Source: Thalassospira sp. (lineage in GTDB: Bacteria > Pseudomonadota > Alphaproteobacteria > Rhodospirillales > Thalassospiraceae). From it: a stretch of 64,000 bases of DNA. This document shows, in pieces, positions 44,337-53,880 of the stretch; within the stretch, counting starts at the first letter, position 1, and every line of letters begins with the position of its first letter. Below the pieces are notes generated by a model. That model was not told the origin of the DNA and did no database searches. It worked only from the letters and a program-made list of their open reading frames with translations. The position numbers and the translations under genes are program-made. The stretch is from the NCBI RefSeq assembly GCF_030690045.1, contig NZ_JAUYHK010000011.1:62001-126000 (forward strand), in the 5' to 3' direction.

Positions 44337-44518
44337 ACGGAGAGTGTTGCGGATTGCCGGGTACGACGGCATTTTTCCGAACAATACCGCACCTGATCCC
44401 AACACACCGCCCATTTGCGTCGCCATGCAAATGGGCGGTGGCATATTACGCAGATTTTGGCAGGAAGGTCGGCCTTTTTACGCATTTTCCCGCCGGTGGT
44501 TTGGGCGGCCTTACCCAT
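44318..44518 (-). CDS. DUF2256 domain-containing small protein
   Basis: This 66-residue protein has the four-cysteine zinc-finger-like pattern of DUF2256: [20 protein letters not shown] and YCSEKCRR. Function is unknown; it often lies beside flavin or photolyase genes. It begins within the last codons of the upstream FAD protein (44511/44518 overlap) so it is coupled to it. A start at 44485 ([12 protein letters not shown]) is also possible. It overlaps the convergent pgi end. Confidence 0.8.
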   Translation of the reverse strand: MGKAAQTTGGKMRKKADLPAKICVICHRPFAWRRKWAVCWDQVRYCSEKCRRTRQSATLSVQDRRL

Positions 44519-45488
44519 AAAATGTTTCGATCAGGGCATTGGCGGCACAACGGCCACTGTCATAGGCGGCCTCGACCCGTGCGCCAAGGCACCAGTCCCC
44601 CGCGGCAATGATCCTGCCATTGAGCCCGGCCAGATGGCTGCGGCCCAGTGGGGATTGCGTGCGGGCAAAACGCCAGAGATGGGCATCAACCGAGATGACG
44701 GCAGGCAACAGAGCGGGATTAACATCTTCAAACCGGGCCAGCAGGCGGGAGATCACCCTATCCCTGTCATCTTCCAGATGGTCTTGCGACCATTGCGGGC
44801 TGGCATGGATCACCCATAAATCCGGACGTCCGGGCATGCTGGCTTCGCTGCGTGCGGCCCAACTGATGGCCGGGTCGGGATGCAGCATGGCATCGCAGCG
44901 CATATCCAGTGATTTGGCAAAGGCCACCATTACCGCCCAGCACGGGGCCATTGTCACATCGCCAAGGCAGTCAAACCGACCGCTCAACGGCATCAGAAGA
45001 TTTGCGGTTTGCGGGGCGGGGGCGGTGACGATCACACTGTCAAATTCCCCAAATTGTTCGTCTGCCGCACCATGCAGGATGAATTTGCGGCCCAGTGGTT
45101 CAATCGCGGTAATGGTGCTCTGTCTGATCAGCGGATAAGAGGCGAGCAGGGGATTGACCAGCCGGTTCATCTGTGGCGCACCGCGATACCAGTCCTGTCG
45201 CGGATCGGCATTGCCACCCGGTTGGGGGTGGATATGCGGATGCCAGCCCGATGCGGCATTGAGATTGGCAGCACGGATCAGATAGGCGGTAAAATCGGGA
45301 CGTTTGGCGGTGACATATTGCGCACCATGATTAAACATACCCAATTCCGTGCGCCGGGTCGCCAGACGCCCGCCAAGGCTGTGTCTTTTTTCAAAAACGG
45401 TAACGGAAAACCCGGCGCGATTCAGGCTGGATGCCGCCTTGAGCCCGGTCATCCCAGCCCCGATGATGGCAATTTTTTGCTGTGACAT
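44511..45488 (-). CDS. FAD-dependent oxidoreductase, renalase-like (COG3380-type)
   Basis: This 325-residue flavoprotein begins KIAIIGAGMTGLKAASSLNR, with the following EKRHSLGGRLATRRT region of the NAD(P)/FAD-dependent oxidoreductases related to renalase. No signal peptide. The start at 45488 is the ATG next to IAIIGAG; an upstream reading adds 15 unlikely residues. It is co-oriented and overlapping with DUF2256, a pairing repeated in many proteobacteria. Substrate unknown. Confidence 0.82.
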   Translation of the reverse strand: MSQQKIAIIGAGMTGLKAASSLNRAGFSVTVFEKRHSLGGRLATRRTELGMFNHGAQYVTAKRPDFTAYLIRAANLNAASGWHPHIHPQPGGNADPRQDWYRGAPQMNRLVNPLLASYPLIRQSTITAIEPLGRKFILHGAADEQFGEFDSVIVTAPAPQTANLLMPLSGRFDCLGDVTMAPCWAVMVAFAKSLDMRCDAMLHPDPAISWAARSEASMPGRPDLWVIHASPQWSQDHLEDDRDRVISRLLARFEDVNPALLPAVISVDAHLWRFARTQSPLGRSHLAGLNGRIIAAGDWCLGARVEAAYDSGRCAANALIETFYG

Positions 45489-45589
45489 GAAAAATGCTGG
45501 CCCTGTTGATTGTGCTGTTTTCTCAATACGCATCGGGGACCGGGTCGGAGCACATCCTTTGCAAAGATATTTATCAAAGCATCATATCA

Positions 45590-45608
45590 TTGTCATGAAA
45601 CCGTTACC
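45590..45608 (+). promoter_or_regulatory. Candidate PHO box
   Basis: TTGTCAT-GAAA-CCGTTACC matches the 7-4-7 arrangement of PhoB sites (CTGTCAT repeats): 6 of 7 in the first repeat and 5 of 7 in the second. It lies 55 bases upstream of the exported choice-of-anchor protein. Similarity only; not proven. Confidence 0.45.
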
Positions 45609-45663
45609 CGTAACTCTCATTGTTGAATCCTTGATAAATTTCACAGACAAAAAGGGTTAATTC

Positions 45664-47265
45664 ATGCGTCGTTCAGTATTGCTGGCAGGTGTTGCGATTT
45701 CTGGTCTGTTATCGGCAGGTGCCGCTAGTGGCATGCAGATGAAAAATGATATTTCCTTGCGCAGCGCCAATATGGCGGCGCATACGCTTGCAATTACGCC
45801 GATGGGAGAATATCGGACGAAGTTGTTTGATGAAGGTGGGGCAGAAATTGTCGCTTTTGATGCCGACAGCAAGCGGGCGTTTGTTGTCAATGGCGGGGAC
45901 AAGGGAATTGATATTCTGGATCTGTCCGATCCCATGAATATTCGCAAAATTTCAACGATTGAACTGGCACAGTGGGGCAAGACCGCCAACAGTGTTTCCA
46001 TTCATAATGGCCTGATTGCGGCCGCTGTTGAAAACACCGAGAAACAGGCACCGGGCAAAGCGGTATTTTTTGATATCGACGGCAATTTCAAAGCGGCAGT
46101 AACCGTTGGTGCCTTGCCCGACATGATCAAGTTTACCCACGACGGCCGACATGTGCTGGTCGCCAATGAAGGCGAACCCAATGACGCCTTCGACAATGAC
46201 CCGGAAGGGAGCGTTTCTGTCATTTCCGTTCCGGCCGACATTACCACAATAACCGATGAAAATGTTAAATTCGCAACATTTGAACATCTGAACGAAGCGG
46301 TTCTGCCATATGGTATGCGCACAGCAAATCCGGGGACATCCAGCATCGCACAGGATATTGAACCGGAATATATTGCGATCAGTGCGGATGACAGCAAAGC
46401 CTATGTGACTTTGCAGGAAAACAACGCCATTGCAATTGTCGATATTGCGACCGCCCGCGTAACGGATGTTGTTGCTCTTGGGTTCAAGGATCATTCGATC
46501 CATGCCCTTGATGCCAGCAACAAGGATGACGCGATCAATATAAAAACCTGGCCGGTTTGGGGCATGTATATGCCTGATACCATTGAGGGCATTGAAATTG
46601 ACGGCAAAGATTATTTCATCATCGCCAATGAAGGTGATTCCCGCGATTATGACGGATACAGCGAAGAAGCCCGCATTGGCGATTTGAAACTGGATCCGAC
46701 GGCGTTTCCCGATGCCGAAACATTGCAGAAAAAGGAAAATCTGGGCCGTCTGAAGGTGACAACGGCCCAGGGAGATGTTGATGGCGACGGTGATTTTGAC
46801 AAGCTTTACACATTCGGCGGTCGGTCGTTTTCTGTCCTGAACGATCATGCTGCGATGATTTTTGATAGCGGCGATCAGTTTGAACAATATCTGGCCGTGC
46901 ATTTTGCAAGCGACTTTAACGCTGACAGCAGCGAAAATGGCAGCTTTGATGATCGTTCCGATGATAAAGGCCCTGAGCCGGAAGGTGTTACCAGCGGCTA
47001 TGTCAATGGCGTCCCTTATGCGTTTATTGGTCTGGAACGGCAGGGTGGTTTCATGGTCTATGACCTGAGCAATCCACAAAACCCGCAATTTGTGACCTAT
47101 CATACTGACCGTAATTTTGCCGGTGATCCCAAGACCGACAAAGCGGGTGAACTGGCCCCGGAAGGGATGCTGTTTATTGATGCGGCAAAAAGCCCGACGG
47201 GTAATGCCATGCTGGTGATTGCGTCAGAAGTTTCTGGCAGCACCAAAATTTATGATCTGAAATAA
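45664..47265 (+). CDS. Exported choice-of-anchor I family beta-propeller protein
   Basis: This 533-residue protein has a signal peptide (MRRSVLLAGVAISGLLSAG, cleavage near ASG) and long propeller-like repeats: VVNGGDKGIDILDLSDP, HVLVANEGEPNDAF, FIIANEGDSRDYDGY and AFIGLERQGGFMVYDLSNP. The family is known in marine bacteria and is linked to phosphatase-like proteins; a catalytic role is not proven. A PHO-box-like sequence upstream suggests phosphate control. The terminator at 47326 follows. Confidence 0.82.
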   Translation: MRRSVLLAGVAISGLLSAGAASGMQMKNDISLRSANMAAHTLAITPMGEYRTKLFDEGGAEIVAFDADSKRAFVVNGGDKGIDILDLSDPMNIRKISTIELAQWGKTANSVSIHNGLIAAAVENTEKQAPGKAVFFDIDGNFKAAVTVGALPDMIKFTHDGRHVLVANEGEPNDAFDNDPEGSVSVISVPADITTITDENVKFATFEHLNEAVLPYGMRTANPGTSSIAQDIEPEYIAISADDSKAYVTLQENNAIAIVDIATARVTDVVALGFKDHSIHALDASNKDDAINIKTWPVWGMYMPDTIEGIEIDGKDYFIIANEGDSRDYDGYSEEARIGDLKLDPTAFPDAETLQKKENLGRLKVTTAQGDVDGDGDFDKLYTFGGRSFSVLNDHAAMIFDSGDQFEQYLAVHFASDFNADSSENGSFDDRSDDKGPEPEGVTSGYVNGVPYAFIGLERQGGFMVYDLSNPQNPQFVTYHTDRNFAGDPKTDKAGELAPEGMLFIDAAKSPTGNAMLVIASEVSGSTKIYDLK

Positions 47266-47325
47266 AAGCATAAAGTTAGCTACCCGATTTGTGGCTGATG
47301 CGTGTGGGAATGTGACGGGTGTTAC

Positions 47326-47366
47326 AATGGCGGGCCGAATGATCATTTCGGCCTGCCATTTTGTTT
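47326..47366 (+). terminator. Intrinsic terminator after the choice-of-anchor gene
   Basis: A 14-bp stem, AATGGCGGGCCGAA (47326-47339) with TTCGGCCTGCCATT (47347-47360), has one G-U pair and a 7-base loop and is followed by TTGTTT. It insulates the response-regulator gene. Confidence 0.8.
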
Positions 47367-47486
47367 GGCAGTCCGATATCCCCAAAATCAACAGGGCGAT
47401 GATCGCAGAATGCTTCAATTTGTTACAAAAACCGATTACACTCCGCCGCAATTGGACAAAGCCATTGATTTTGCAGGAGACAGAGC

Positions 47487-48215
47487 CTGAGTTCCCGCCG
47501 TGAACCCCATATTCTTGTCGTCGATGACGATCAGGAAATACAGCGCCTGTTGAAGAAATTCCTGCTTCAACACGGTTTTCGCATTACGACGGTTTCCGAT
47601 GGCGGCGAGATGCACAAGGCCCTGCGCGACTGGAATATTGATCTGGTGATCCTTGATATCATGTTGCCAGGTGATGACGGGTTTGCGTTGTGCCGAGATG
47701 TGCGGCGCAATTCCAAGGTGCCGATCATTATGCTGACTGCCGTGGGCGAGGATACCGACCGGATTTTGGGGCTGGAACTGGGCGCGGATGATTATCTGAC
47801 CAAACCGTTCAATCCACGGGAATTGCTGGCGCGTATTCGGGCTATTTTCCGGCGGGCAGAAACCGGCACCAAAGCCCCGCCAGATCAGGGCGGATCGGAA
47901 AAAATCCTGTTTGGGTCGTGGGTTCTGGATTTGGGGGCGCGGGAATTGCGCGGGTCCGACAATGTGGTGGTGCATTTGTCGAGCGGCGAATTCGCCCTGT
48001 TACGCGCGCTGGTCAAACATAACAAGCGGCCTTTGTCACGCGAACAGCTTGTGGATATTGTGCGCGGGCAAAGTTCTATTCCGTTTGACCGCAGCATCGA
48101 CATCCAGATCAGCCGATTGCGGCGCAAGATTGAAAAAGATGCCAAAAATCCCAAGCTGATCAAAACCGTGCGCGGCATCGGGTATCAGTTTTGCGCCGAT
48201 ACCCGTCTGGAGTAG
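47487..48215 (+). CDS. OmpR-family response regulator, apparent CTG start
   Basis: This 242-residue regulator has a receiver (acidic pair D13/D14 in VVDDDQE, phospho-acceptor D57 in VILDIMLPGDDG, K106 in YLTKPF) and a winged-helix OmpR output domain with the C-terminal RGIGYQF. No ATG, GTG or TTG in frame precedes the receiver acidic residues. The only in-frame choice with an ideal AGGAG (7-base spacing) is CTG at 47487; TTG at 47550 would delete the acidic pocket. It is followed 3 bases later by the sensor kinase gene. Confidence 0.85.
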   Translation: MSSRREPHILVVDDDQEIQRLLKKFLLQHGFRITTVSDGGEMHKALRDWNIDLVILDIMLPGDDGFALCRDVRRNSKVPIIMLTAVGEDTDRILGLELGADDYLTKPFNPRELLARIRAIFRRAETGTKAPPDQGGSEKILFGSWVLDLGARELRGSDNVVVHLSSGEFALLRALVKHNKRPLSREQLVDIVRGQSSIPFDRSIDIQISRLRRKIEKDAKNPKLIKTVRGIGYQFCADTRLE

Positions 48216-48218
48216 GGC

Positions 48219-49721
48219 GTGCAGGGCCGCCGCAGCGCCATCGCCGAAATTTTACGGCATTACAAACCCCGCACCCTGGGCGGGCGGATTTTCGTGATCA
48301 TGATGCTGGGCGGTGTGATTATTGCCGGGATCAGCACAATGGCGTCGCAATATATCATTGACCGCAGCGAACGCATCAGCCGCGCCTATACGCTGGGCTT
48401 TACCATCCGGGAATTGATCCTGATTGCCGAAAACCCGGAATTGCGGTCCAGTGCCGCTGATCTTGGCGCACGCGATGGGCTTTTGGTGACATTGATGGCG
48501 GCGGACGAGCCGGGAACATCGCTGTTATTTAGCCGTCCGGCGCAACATATCGCCCTGCCGGTCCGGTTAAGCGAAACCGGTTGGCCGACATCGGTAAAGG
48601 TGTATTTCCGGCGTGGACGATTAAGTTCCGAACAAAGATCATCGATTGAAAAGTCCGAAAGTCCCGGTCTGTTTTTTGCCGGTCTGTCGCGTGAAATTGC
48701 CCGGCTGGGGCTGGAGGGGCGGCTGGAAGTTACCATGCCATCGGGCAACCGGTTGTTGGTCGCGCATCCGGTGTTATGGGCCGATCACGCATCGCCCTCT
48801 GTGGTATTTATTATGTTTCTGGTGGGCGTGGTGGCAGTTCTGGCAGTGTTTGCCGCCCTTGCCGATTTGCTGGCAGGGCCGTTCAAATCCCTGACCCATG
48901 CGATTTTGCGCAATGGGGATGAAGTCGAAGGCCCGCCGGTTGAAGAACGCGGGCCAACCGAGGCACGGTCAATGGCGGCGGCCTATAACGGGTTGCGGTT
49001 GCGGATTGCGCGGATGCTGGATGACCGGACCCGGATGTTGGCGGCGATTTCCCATGATTTGCGTACGCCCAGCACGCGGTTGCGGTTGCGCGCCGAATTT
49101 ATCGATAATGACGAATTACGCGAAACTGTGCTGCGCGATCTGGATGAAATGGATGATTTGCTGAGCGATGCGATGGATTTCCTTGGTGACTGGATTCACA
49201 AGGAAGAAGAACGCACCGTTGACTTCATTTCGGTGCTGGAAGCAATTTGCGATGATTATGCCGATCTGGGCCGCCCGGTGGTATTTGAAGGACCAAAACC
49301 GTTAAAATTCAGTTCTGTACATACGGTTTTTGGCGGCGGGGACGAGGCCCATTCCTTTGGCGATAAACGGTCCATTCGCCTGACCTGCCGGGCTGGAACC
49401 TTAAAACGCGCCTTTACCAATCTGATTGAAAATGCCCTGAAATACGGTCATCGCGCCTATGTCAGTCTGGATGCCACGGCAGATCGGGTGATGGTGACGG
49501 TTTGTGACGAAGGGCCGGGCATTCCCGAAGAAGAACAGGAAAAGGTGTTTTTACCGTTTTACCGGGTTGAGGGATCCCGGGCACGCAGCACTGGCGGCAG
49601 TGGCCTTGGCCTGTCGATTGTCAAAACCGTGATTGACGCCCATGAGGGCGATATCAGCCTGCGCAATTTGCCGCGCCGGGGATTGCAGGTTACGATCACC
49701 CTGCCGCGCCGGGTGGCCTGA
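48219..49721 (+). CDS. Sensor histidine kinase (EnvZ-like)
   Basis: This 500-residue inner-membrane kinase has TM1 near residues 25-47, a periplasmic domain of roughly 145 residues, TM2 near 194-218, a HAMP domain (about 220-270), His279 in AAISHDLRTPSTRLR, N-box NLIENALKYG, G1 DEGPGIPEEEQEKV and G2 GSGLGLSIVK. It starts at GTG 3 bases after the response-regulator gene, so the two form a pair. The signal is not evident from sequence. It is followed by a terminator. Confidence 0.92.
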   Translation: MQGRRSAIAEILRHYKPRTLGGRIFVIMMLGGVIIAGISTMASQYIIDRSERISRAYTLGFTIRELILIAENPELRSSAADLGARDGLLVTLMAADEPGTSLLFSRPAQHIALPVRLSETGWPTSVKVYFRRGRLSSEQRSSIEKSESPGLFFAGLSREIARLGLEGRLEVTMPSGNRLLVAHPVLWADHASPSVVFIMFLVGVVAVLAVFAALADLLAGPFKSLTHAILRNGDEVEGPPVEERGPTEARSMAAAYNGLRLRIARMLDDRTRMLAAISHDLRTPSTRLRLRAEFIDNDELRETVLRDLDEMDDLLSDAMDFLGDWIHKEEERTVDFISVLEAICDDYADLGRPVVFEGPKPLKFSSVHTVFGGGDEAHSFGDKRSIRLTCRAGTLKRAFTNLIENALKYGHRAYVSLDATADRVMVTVCDEGPGIPEEEQEKVFLPFYRVEGSRARSTGGSGLGLSIVKTVIDAHEGDISLRNLPRRGLQVTITLPRRVA

Positions 49722-49755
49722 ACACCCGGCCAGACGGGGCAGGCCGGGTGTTTTG
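49722..49755 (+). terminator. Intrinsic terminator after the kinase gene
   Basis: Stem ACACCCGGCC / GGCCGGGTGT (49722-49731 with 49742-49751) with a 10-base loop is followed by TTT. It lies between the convergent kinase and chemoreceptor genes. Confidence 0.8.
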
Positions 49756-49761
49756 ATATAT

Positions 49762-52626
49762 TCAGCCTTGCCGGACATCGCGCAGAAATCCATCAACCTC
49801 GTGCTGGATATGGCTGGCCTTGCGGCCAAGATTTTGGGCGGCGGTCAAAACATCGCGCGATATTTCCCCGGTTTCCAGAACCACCGTATTGGCTGCGGAC
49901 ACGTCGCTTGCGGCGCGGCGGGTGGTGTCGTTGGCGGCCTGGGCATTGCGGGTGATTTCATCGGTGGCCGATGCCTGTTGTTCCACGGCACTCGACAAAT
50001 TGCTGGTGATGCCGTCAAGGTCGGCAATCGCGGTGCTGATTGCGTTGATTTCGTCGCTGGCATGTCGGGTGGCATCCTGAACGGCACGGACCCGGCCTTC
50101 GATATCGGCGGTTGCCTTGGCGGTTTGATCGGCCAGATGTTTGACCTCGTTGGCGACCACGGCAAACCCCTTGCCGGCGTCTCCGGCGCGGGCGGCCTCG
50201 ATGGTGGCATTCAACGCCAGCAGGTTGGTCTGTTCGGCAATGGTTGAAATCAGGGTGACAACATCGCCGATTTCTTCGGCCAGCTTGTTGAGTTGACCGA
50301 CACTTTGCGCCGATTCTTCGGCGCGTTTGGCTGTGGTGCGGGCAATATCGGTGGAATCAGCCGTCTGGCGGCGGATTTCCCGGATCGAGGCGGCCAGTTG
50401 TTCGGCGGCGGCTGCGACGGTTTCAACGCTGTGTGCTGTTGCCTCTGTTGCAGCGGCAGCACTTTCGGAACGTTGGGCGCTGACGGTGCTGCGTTCGCTA
50501 AGTATCTGGGCTGATGCGTTCATTTGTTCCGATGCGGTGCCGATTTCTTCGGCAACCGATTTGATGCGCGTTTCAAAATCGGCGGCAAGATTGTTCAGGG
50601 CATCCTGACGTTCGCGGGCGGCGGCATCGCGCTGTTGTGCCTCGCGCTGCTGGGCGGCGGTAATTTCGACGGCATTGGCGCGGAAAACTTCCAGTGTCCT
50701 GCCCATTTCCGAAATTTCATCATTGCCGGTATCGTCAATGATGGTGGCAGTATTGCCTGCGGCAATATCGGCCATCGCCACGCGGACCCGTTCCAGACGG
50801 GCAATCAGGCCGCGCCCGACATACAACCACGCCAGCAACCCGGCCAGAATCAGAGACCCGATGCCAAGAGAGATCAGAATCCAGCGACCCTGGGCAATGG
50901 CGCGTGCCGATTGCCGGGTGACGGCAGAGGCTTGTTGGCTTGCCGCACCGGCCACACCCTGCACACCCATTTTTTCAACCGACGTCCGAACGCCGTCAAG
51001 GGCTGCGGCGGCTTCGTTACGCGCCAGAAGGGCGGCGCGACGTTGTTCGACAATGGTGGGGCCGGTCAGGCTGGCGGCGGCATTGATAATGTCGGTTTGC
51101 CCGCTGAGCGATCGGGCAATTGCCGTACTTTGGGTTGCGGTATCGCCAAGACGTGCCGATACCTGATCCAGCGCGGCCAGATCGGACGAAGCCGCCGCCT
51201 GATTTTGATATCCGACGGCAAGATTGCCGGTGGCTTCAAGGCGCACCATCGTGATCAGGGCGGTCAACTGGTCTTCAAGCAGGCTGGTCAGGGCGGTGCG
51301 GCTTTCTTCCTGGATGCTGGCGGAACGGTCCCGCAGATTGGCATCGGCGGTTTCGACCACCGGCTGGATGGCATCGCGGAACGCGACATGGGTGGCAACC
51401 AGTTCGGCCTTGCGTTCGGCGGCAAGTCGCGACCATGTGGCGATGGCGCGCTCGATGGCTTCCAGTTCCTGGGCGCGCAGATCAAACAGTGCCCCACGGG
51501 TGATGCCAAGACGGAAAAAATCGCCAATCGGTTTTTTGAAATCGGCACTGATTTCTTCGGGGATTTTACGGTTTTCAGAATAGAATTTCTGGAAATTGTC
51601 CTTGGCCTCGCGCACCTTGGCGATATTGGTGGCGGCAATTCCCGAGACCATCATTGCATAGCTTTGCGCGACAATCGCCTTGACCTGATTGCGCGGGGCA
51701 GGCAGCAGGGCGGTGTTGCCGTCAACCAGTGCCATCACCTCGCCATAGGCCTGATGCAGGCGGGCTTCCAGTCCCTCGCGGGCCTTGCGAAACACTTCGC
51801 TGGATTGTGCGGTTGCCGTCAGTTCGTTGCGGCGTATCGAAAAGACATTGTTGTTGCCTTCGCCAAAACCGATCAGGGAAAGGGTAATGTCGGCCAGTTC
51901 GGGTGACTGAATTTCCATGCCCAGATCGCCCAGAACCTTGCTGGTTTCGGCAAAACGGCTTTCCAGCGCGTCAAGGGCGGCGGCATTTTCGGCGTTGGCT
52001 GCCTCCAACAGGATACTGACCATCAGATTGCCCTCGGCCTGCAAGGTCAGGGCGGTGCGCAAGGTGCCGACTTCGCCGGTGATCAGGGTATTGATATTGT
52101 CATTGGCGGTATTGATGACCGAATTGCTGCCCGATACCAGATCGCGATTGGCGTTTTCAACCTGTTGATTGATATTGCCCAGAAATCCGTCATGGGAGCG
52201 GCGCAGGGTTTCAACGCCTGCGGCAACCGCACTGTCATATTGTTTGCGTGTGTTGGCTGCTGTGATCAGCGAGGTCAGGCGTGGCTGCAATGTGGCGGCA
52301 TCGTCGGCCAGCAGGCTGTTTTGTGTTGCAGCCTGAAGATTTTGCATGCGCTGATTGGCCAGACCGGACAATTGTTCGATATTGGCCGATGGATTGTTTG
52401 CCAGTTCCGATGCAATCACGGCAATCGCGCTGCTTTCCTCGGCGGCGCGCAGGGCCTGTGCCACCGACGAGGTTTCGGTAACGCTGTTCAGGGCCGAACT
52501 GATCCGTTCAATCGAGATAATGCCGACAATGGCGGCAATCGTCGTCATGGTTGCCATCGCACCAAACGAGGCCCCCAATTTGAAACGGATGCCAACCCCC
52601 TTGCCGGTCCGGTCTTGTGTGGTCAT
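49762..52626 (-). CDS. Methyl-accepting chemotaxis protein with a very long periplasmic region
   Basis: This 954-residue chemoreceptor has TM1 near residues 20-40, TM2 near 582-603, HAMP about 604-660, then the signalling coiled coil with the hairpin tip [20 protein letters not shown] (about 796-815). The periplasmic part of about 540 residues is helical, Ala-rich, and much longer than the common 150-300. Segments around residues 190-235 and 455-500 ([12 protein letters not shown] and [12 protein letters not shown]) look like repeated modules. No CheR-binding pentapeptide at the C-terminus. The ligand is unknown. Confidence 0.9.
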   Translation of the reverse strand: MTTQDRTGKGVGIRFKLGASFGAMATMTTIAAIVGIISIERISSALNSVTETSSVAQALRAAEESSAIAVIASELANNPSANIEQLSGLANQRMQNLQAATQNSLLADDAATLQPRLTSLITAANTRKQYDSAVAAGVETLRRSHDGFLGNINQQVENANRDLVSGSNSVINTANDNINTLITGEVGTLRTALTLQAEGNLMVSILLEAANAENAAALDALESRFAETSKVLGDLGMEIQSPELADITLSLIGFGEGNNNVFSIRRNELTATAQSSEVFRKAREGLEARLHQAYGEVMALVDGNTALLPAPRNQVKAIVAQSYAMMVSGIAATNIAKVREAKDNFQKFYSENRKIPEEISADFKKPIGDFFRLGITRGALFDLRAQELEAIERAIATWSRLAAERKAELVATHVAFRDAIQPVVETADANLRDRSASIQEESRTALTSLLEDQLTALITMVRLEATGNLAVGYQNQAAASSDLAALDQVSARLGDTATQSTAIARSLSGQTDIINAAASLTGPTIVEQRRAALLARNEAAAALDGVRTSVEKMGVQGVAGAASQQASAVTRQSARAIAQGRWILISLGIGSLILAGLLAWLYVGRGLIARLERVRVAMADIAAGNTATIIDDTGNDEISEMGRTLEVFRANAVEITAAQQREAQQRDAAARERQDALNNLAADFETRIKSVAEEIGTASEQMNASAQILSERSTVSAQRSESAAAATEATAHSVETVAAAAEQLAASIREIRRQTADSTDIARTTAKRAEESAQSVGQLNKLAEEIGDVVTLISTIAEQTNLLALNATIEAARAGDAGKGFAVVANEVKHLADQTAKATADIEGRVRAVQDATRHASDEINAISTAIADLDGITSNLSSAVEQQASATDEITRNAQAANDTTRRAASDVSAANTVVLETGEISRDVLTAAQNLGRKASHIQHEVDGFLRDVRQG

Positions 52627-52715
52627 GTGACCTGTCTCCCTGAAAGCACATGTTTGCGCGCGCTTTTCGTCGCCCGGTTTCTGCGCCCGGTGCGGTTTGC
52701 TGGCGGATAGACGAT

Positions 52716-52760
52716 GTAAAAAGAAGAACGGCGGGCGGCCCCCAGACCCTCCCGCCGTTC
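52716..52760 (-). terminator. Intrinsic terminator of the sugar ABC operon
   Basis: A 10-bp perfect stem GAACGGCGGG / CCCGCCGTTC (52726-52735 with 52751-52760) is followed on the minus strand by TTCTTTTT. It ends the gts operon; the chemoreceptor promoter should lie in 52627-52715. Confidence 0.8.
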
Positions 52761-52763
52761 AGA

Positions 52764-53876
52764 TCAGATCCGCAGTTCCGTTACCGGATCAAACAGACTG
52801 ATCTGAGACATATCGGCCGAGAATGTCATGGTTTCGCCCGGATGGGGTGCCCGGTCGGGCCGGACACGCGCCACGATTTCCTTACCGCCGATTTCTATGA
52901 CCGTCATGGTGTCGGCCCCGGTCGGTTCGATGACTTCGACCTTGCTGTCGAAATTGACATACTGGCTGCCCGGTTCTTCCGACCCGGTCCGCTTGTGCGT
53001 CAGGCCTTCGGGGCGGATGCCAAACACCACATCCTTGCCGACATAGGCGTTATAGCTTTCGGGTGCATCTTTCAGCGGCAGGACAATCGGGTTGCTGCCG
53101 CGTTCGATGGATATGGCCAGACGGCCATTGTCGCTGATCAGTTTGGCATGAATGAAATTCATCGAGGGCGACCCGATGAAACCGGCAACGAACATATTGT
53201 TGGGGTGTTCATAAATCCGCTGCGGCGTGTCGAACTGTTGCAGGATACCGTCTTTCATCACCGCAATGCGCGACGCCAGAGTCATGGCTTCGATCTGGTC
53301 GTGGGTGACATAGACGATGGTCGCGCCCAGACGCTGATGCAGTTTCTTGATTTCGGTGCGCATATCGACGCGCAGTTTGGCATCAAGATTTGACAGCGGT
53401 TCGTCAAACAGGAAAATGTCCGGGTTCCGCACCAAGGCACGGCCCATCGCCACACGTTGACGCTGACCGCCCGACAATTGTGCCGGTTTGCGGTCCAGAA
53501 GCGGTTCGATTTGCAGAAGTTTTGCGACGCTGGCAACAGCCTTGTCGCGTTCTTCTGCCGATACCCGGCGGATTTCCAGACCAAAGGTGATGTTCTTGCG
53601 CACAGTCATATTGGGATAGAGCGCATAGGACTGAAACACCATTGCGATGTTGCGGTCCTTGGGGTGAACATCGTTGATCACCCGGTCGCCAATGCGGATT
53701 TCGCCACCAGATGACGATTCCAGACCGGCAATCAGGTTCAGAAGGGTGGATTTGCCGCAACCCGACGGACCGACAAGGACCAGAAACTCGCCGTCTTCAA
53801 TCGCCAGATTGATTTCTTTGAGAACCTCGACCGGGCCATAGGCCTTGCGCACTTTATCAAGGGTGAGTGATGACAT
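52764..53876 (-). CDS. Sugar ABC transporter ATP-binding protein (MalK/UgpC-like)
   Basis: This 370-residue ATPase has Walker A GPSGCGKST, Q-loop FQSYALYPN, signature LSGGQRQR, Walker B IFLFDEPLSNLD and switch VTHDQIEA, plus a C-terminal regulatory OB-like region of about 130 residues. It powers the permease pair encoded upstream and binds at the inner face of the membrane. Four bases separate it from the permease gene. It is the last gene of the operon. Confidence 0.93.
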   Translation of the reverse strand: MSSLTLDKVRKAYGPVEVLKEINLAIEDGEFLVLVGPSGCGKSTLLNLIAGLESSSGGEIRIGDRVINDVHPKDRNIAMVFQSYALYPNMTVRKNITFGLEIRRVSAEERDKAVASVAKLLQIEPLLDRKPAQLSGGQRQRVAMGRALVRNPDIFLFDEPLSNLDAKLRVDMRTEIKKLHQRLGATIVYVTHDQIEAMTLASRIAVMKDGILQQFDTPQRIYEHPNNMFVAGFIGSPSMNFIHAKLISDNGRLAISIERGSNPIVLPLKDAPESYNAYVGKDVVFGIRPEGLTHKRTGSEEPGSQYVNFDSKVEVIEPTGADTMTVIEIGGKEIVARVRPDRAPHPGETMTFSADMSQISLFDPVTELRI

Positions 53877-53880
53877 TTGA

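Noticed and set aside
45952-47103. Long open frame opposite the choice-of-anchor gene
   Set aside because: Antisense shadow; no family pattern or start signal.
47550-48215. TTG at 47550 as start of the response regulator
   Set aside because: It would remove the acidic Asp pair of the receiver; the frame is open upstream with a good ribosome-binding site.
50524-51906. Long open frame opposite the chemoreceptor
   Set aside because: Gly/Arg-rich shadow of an Ala-rich helical gene.
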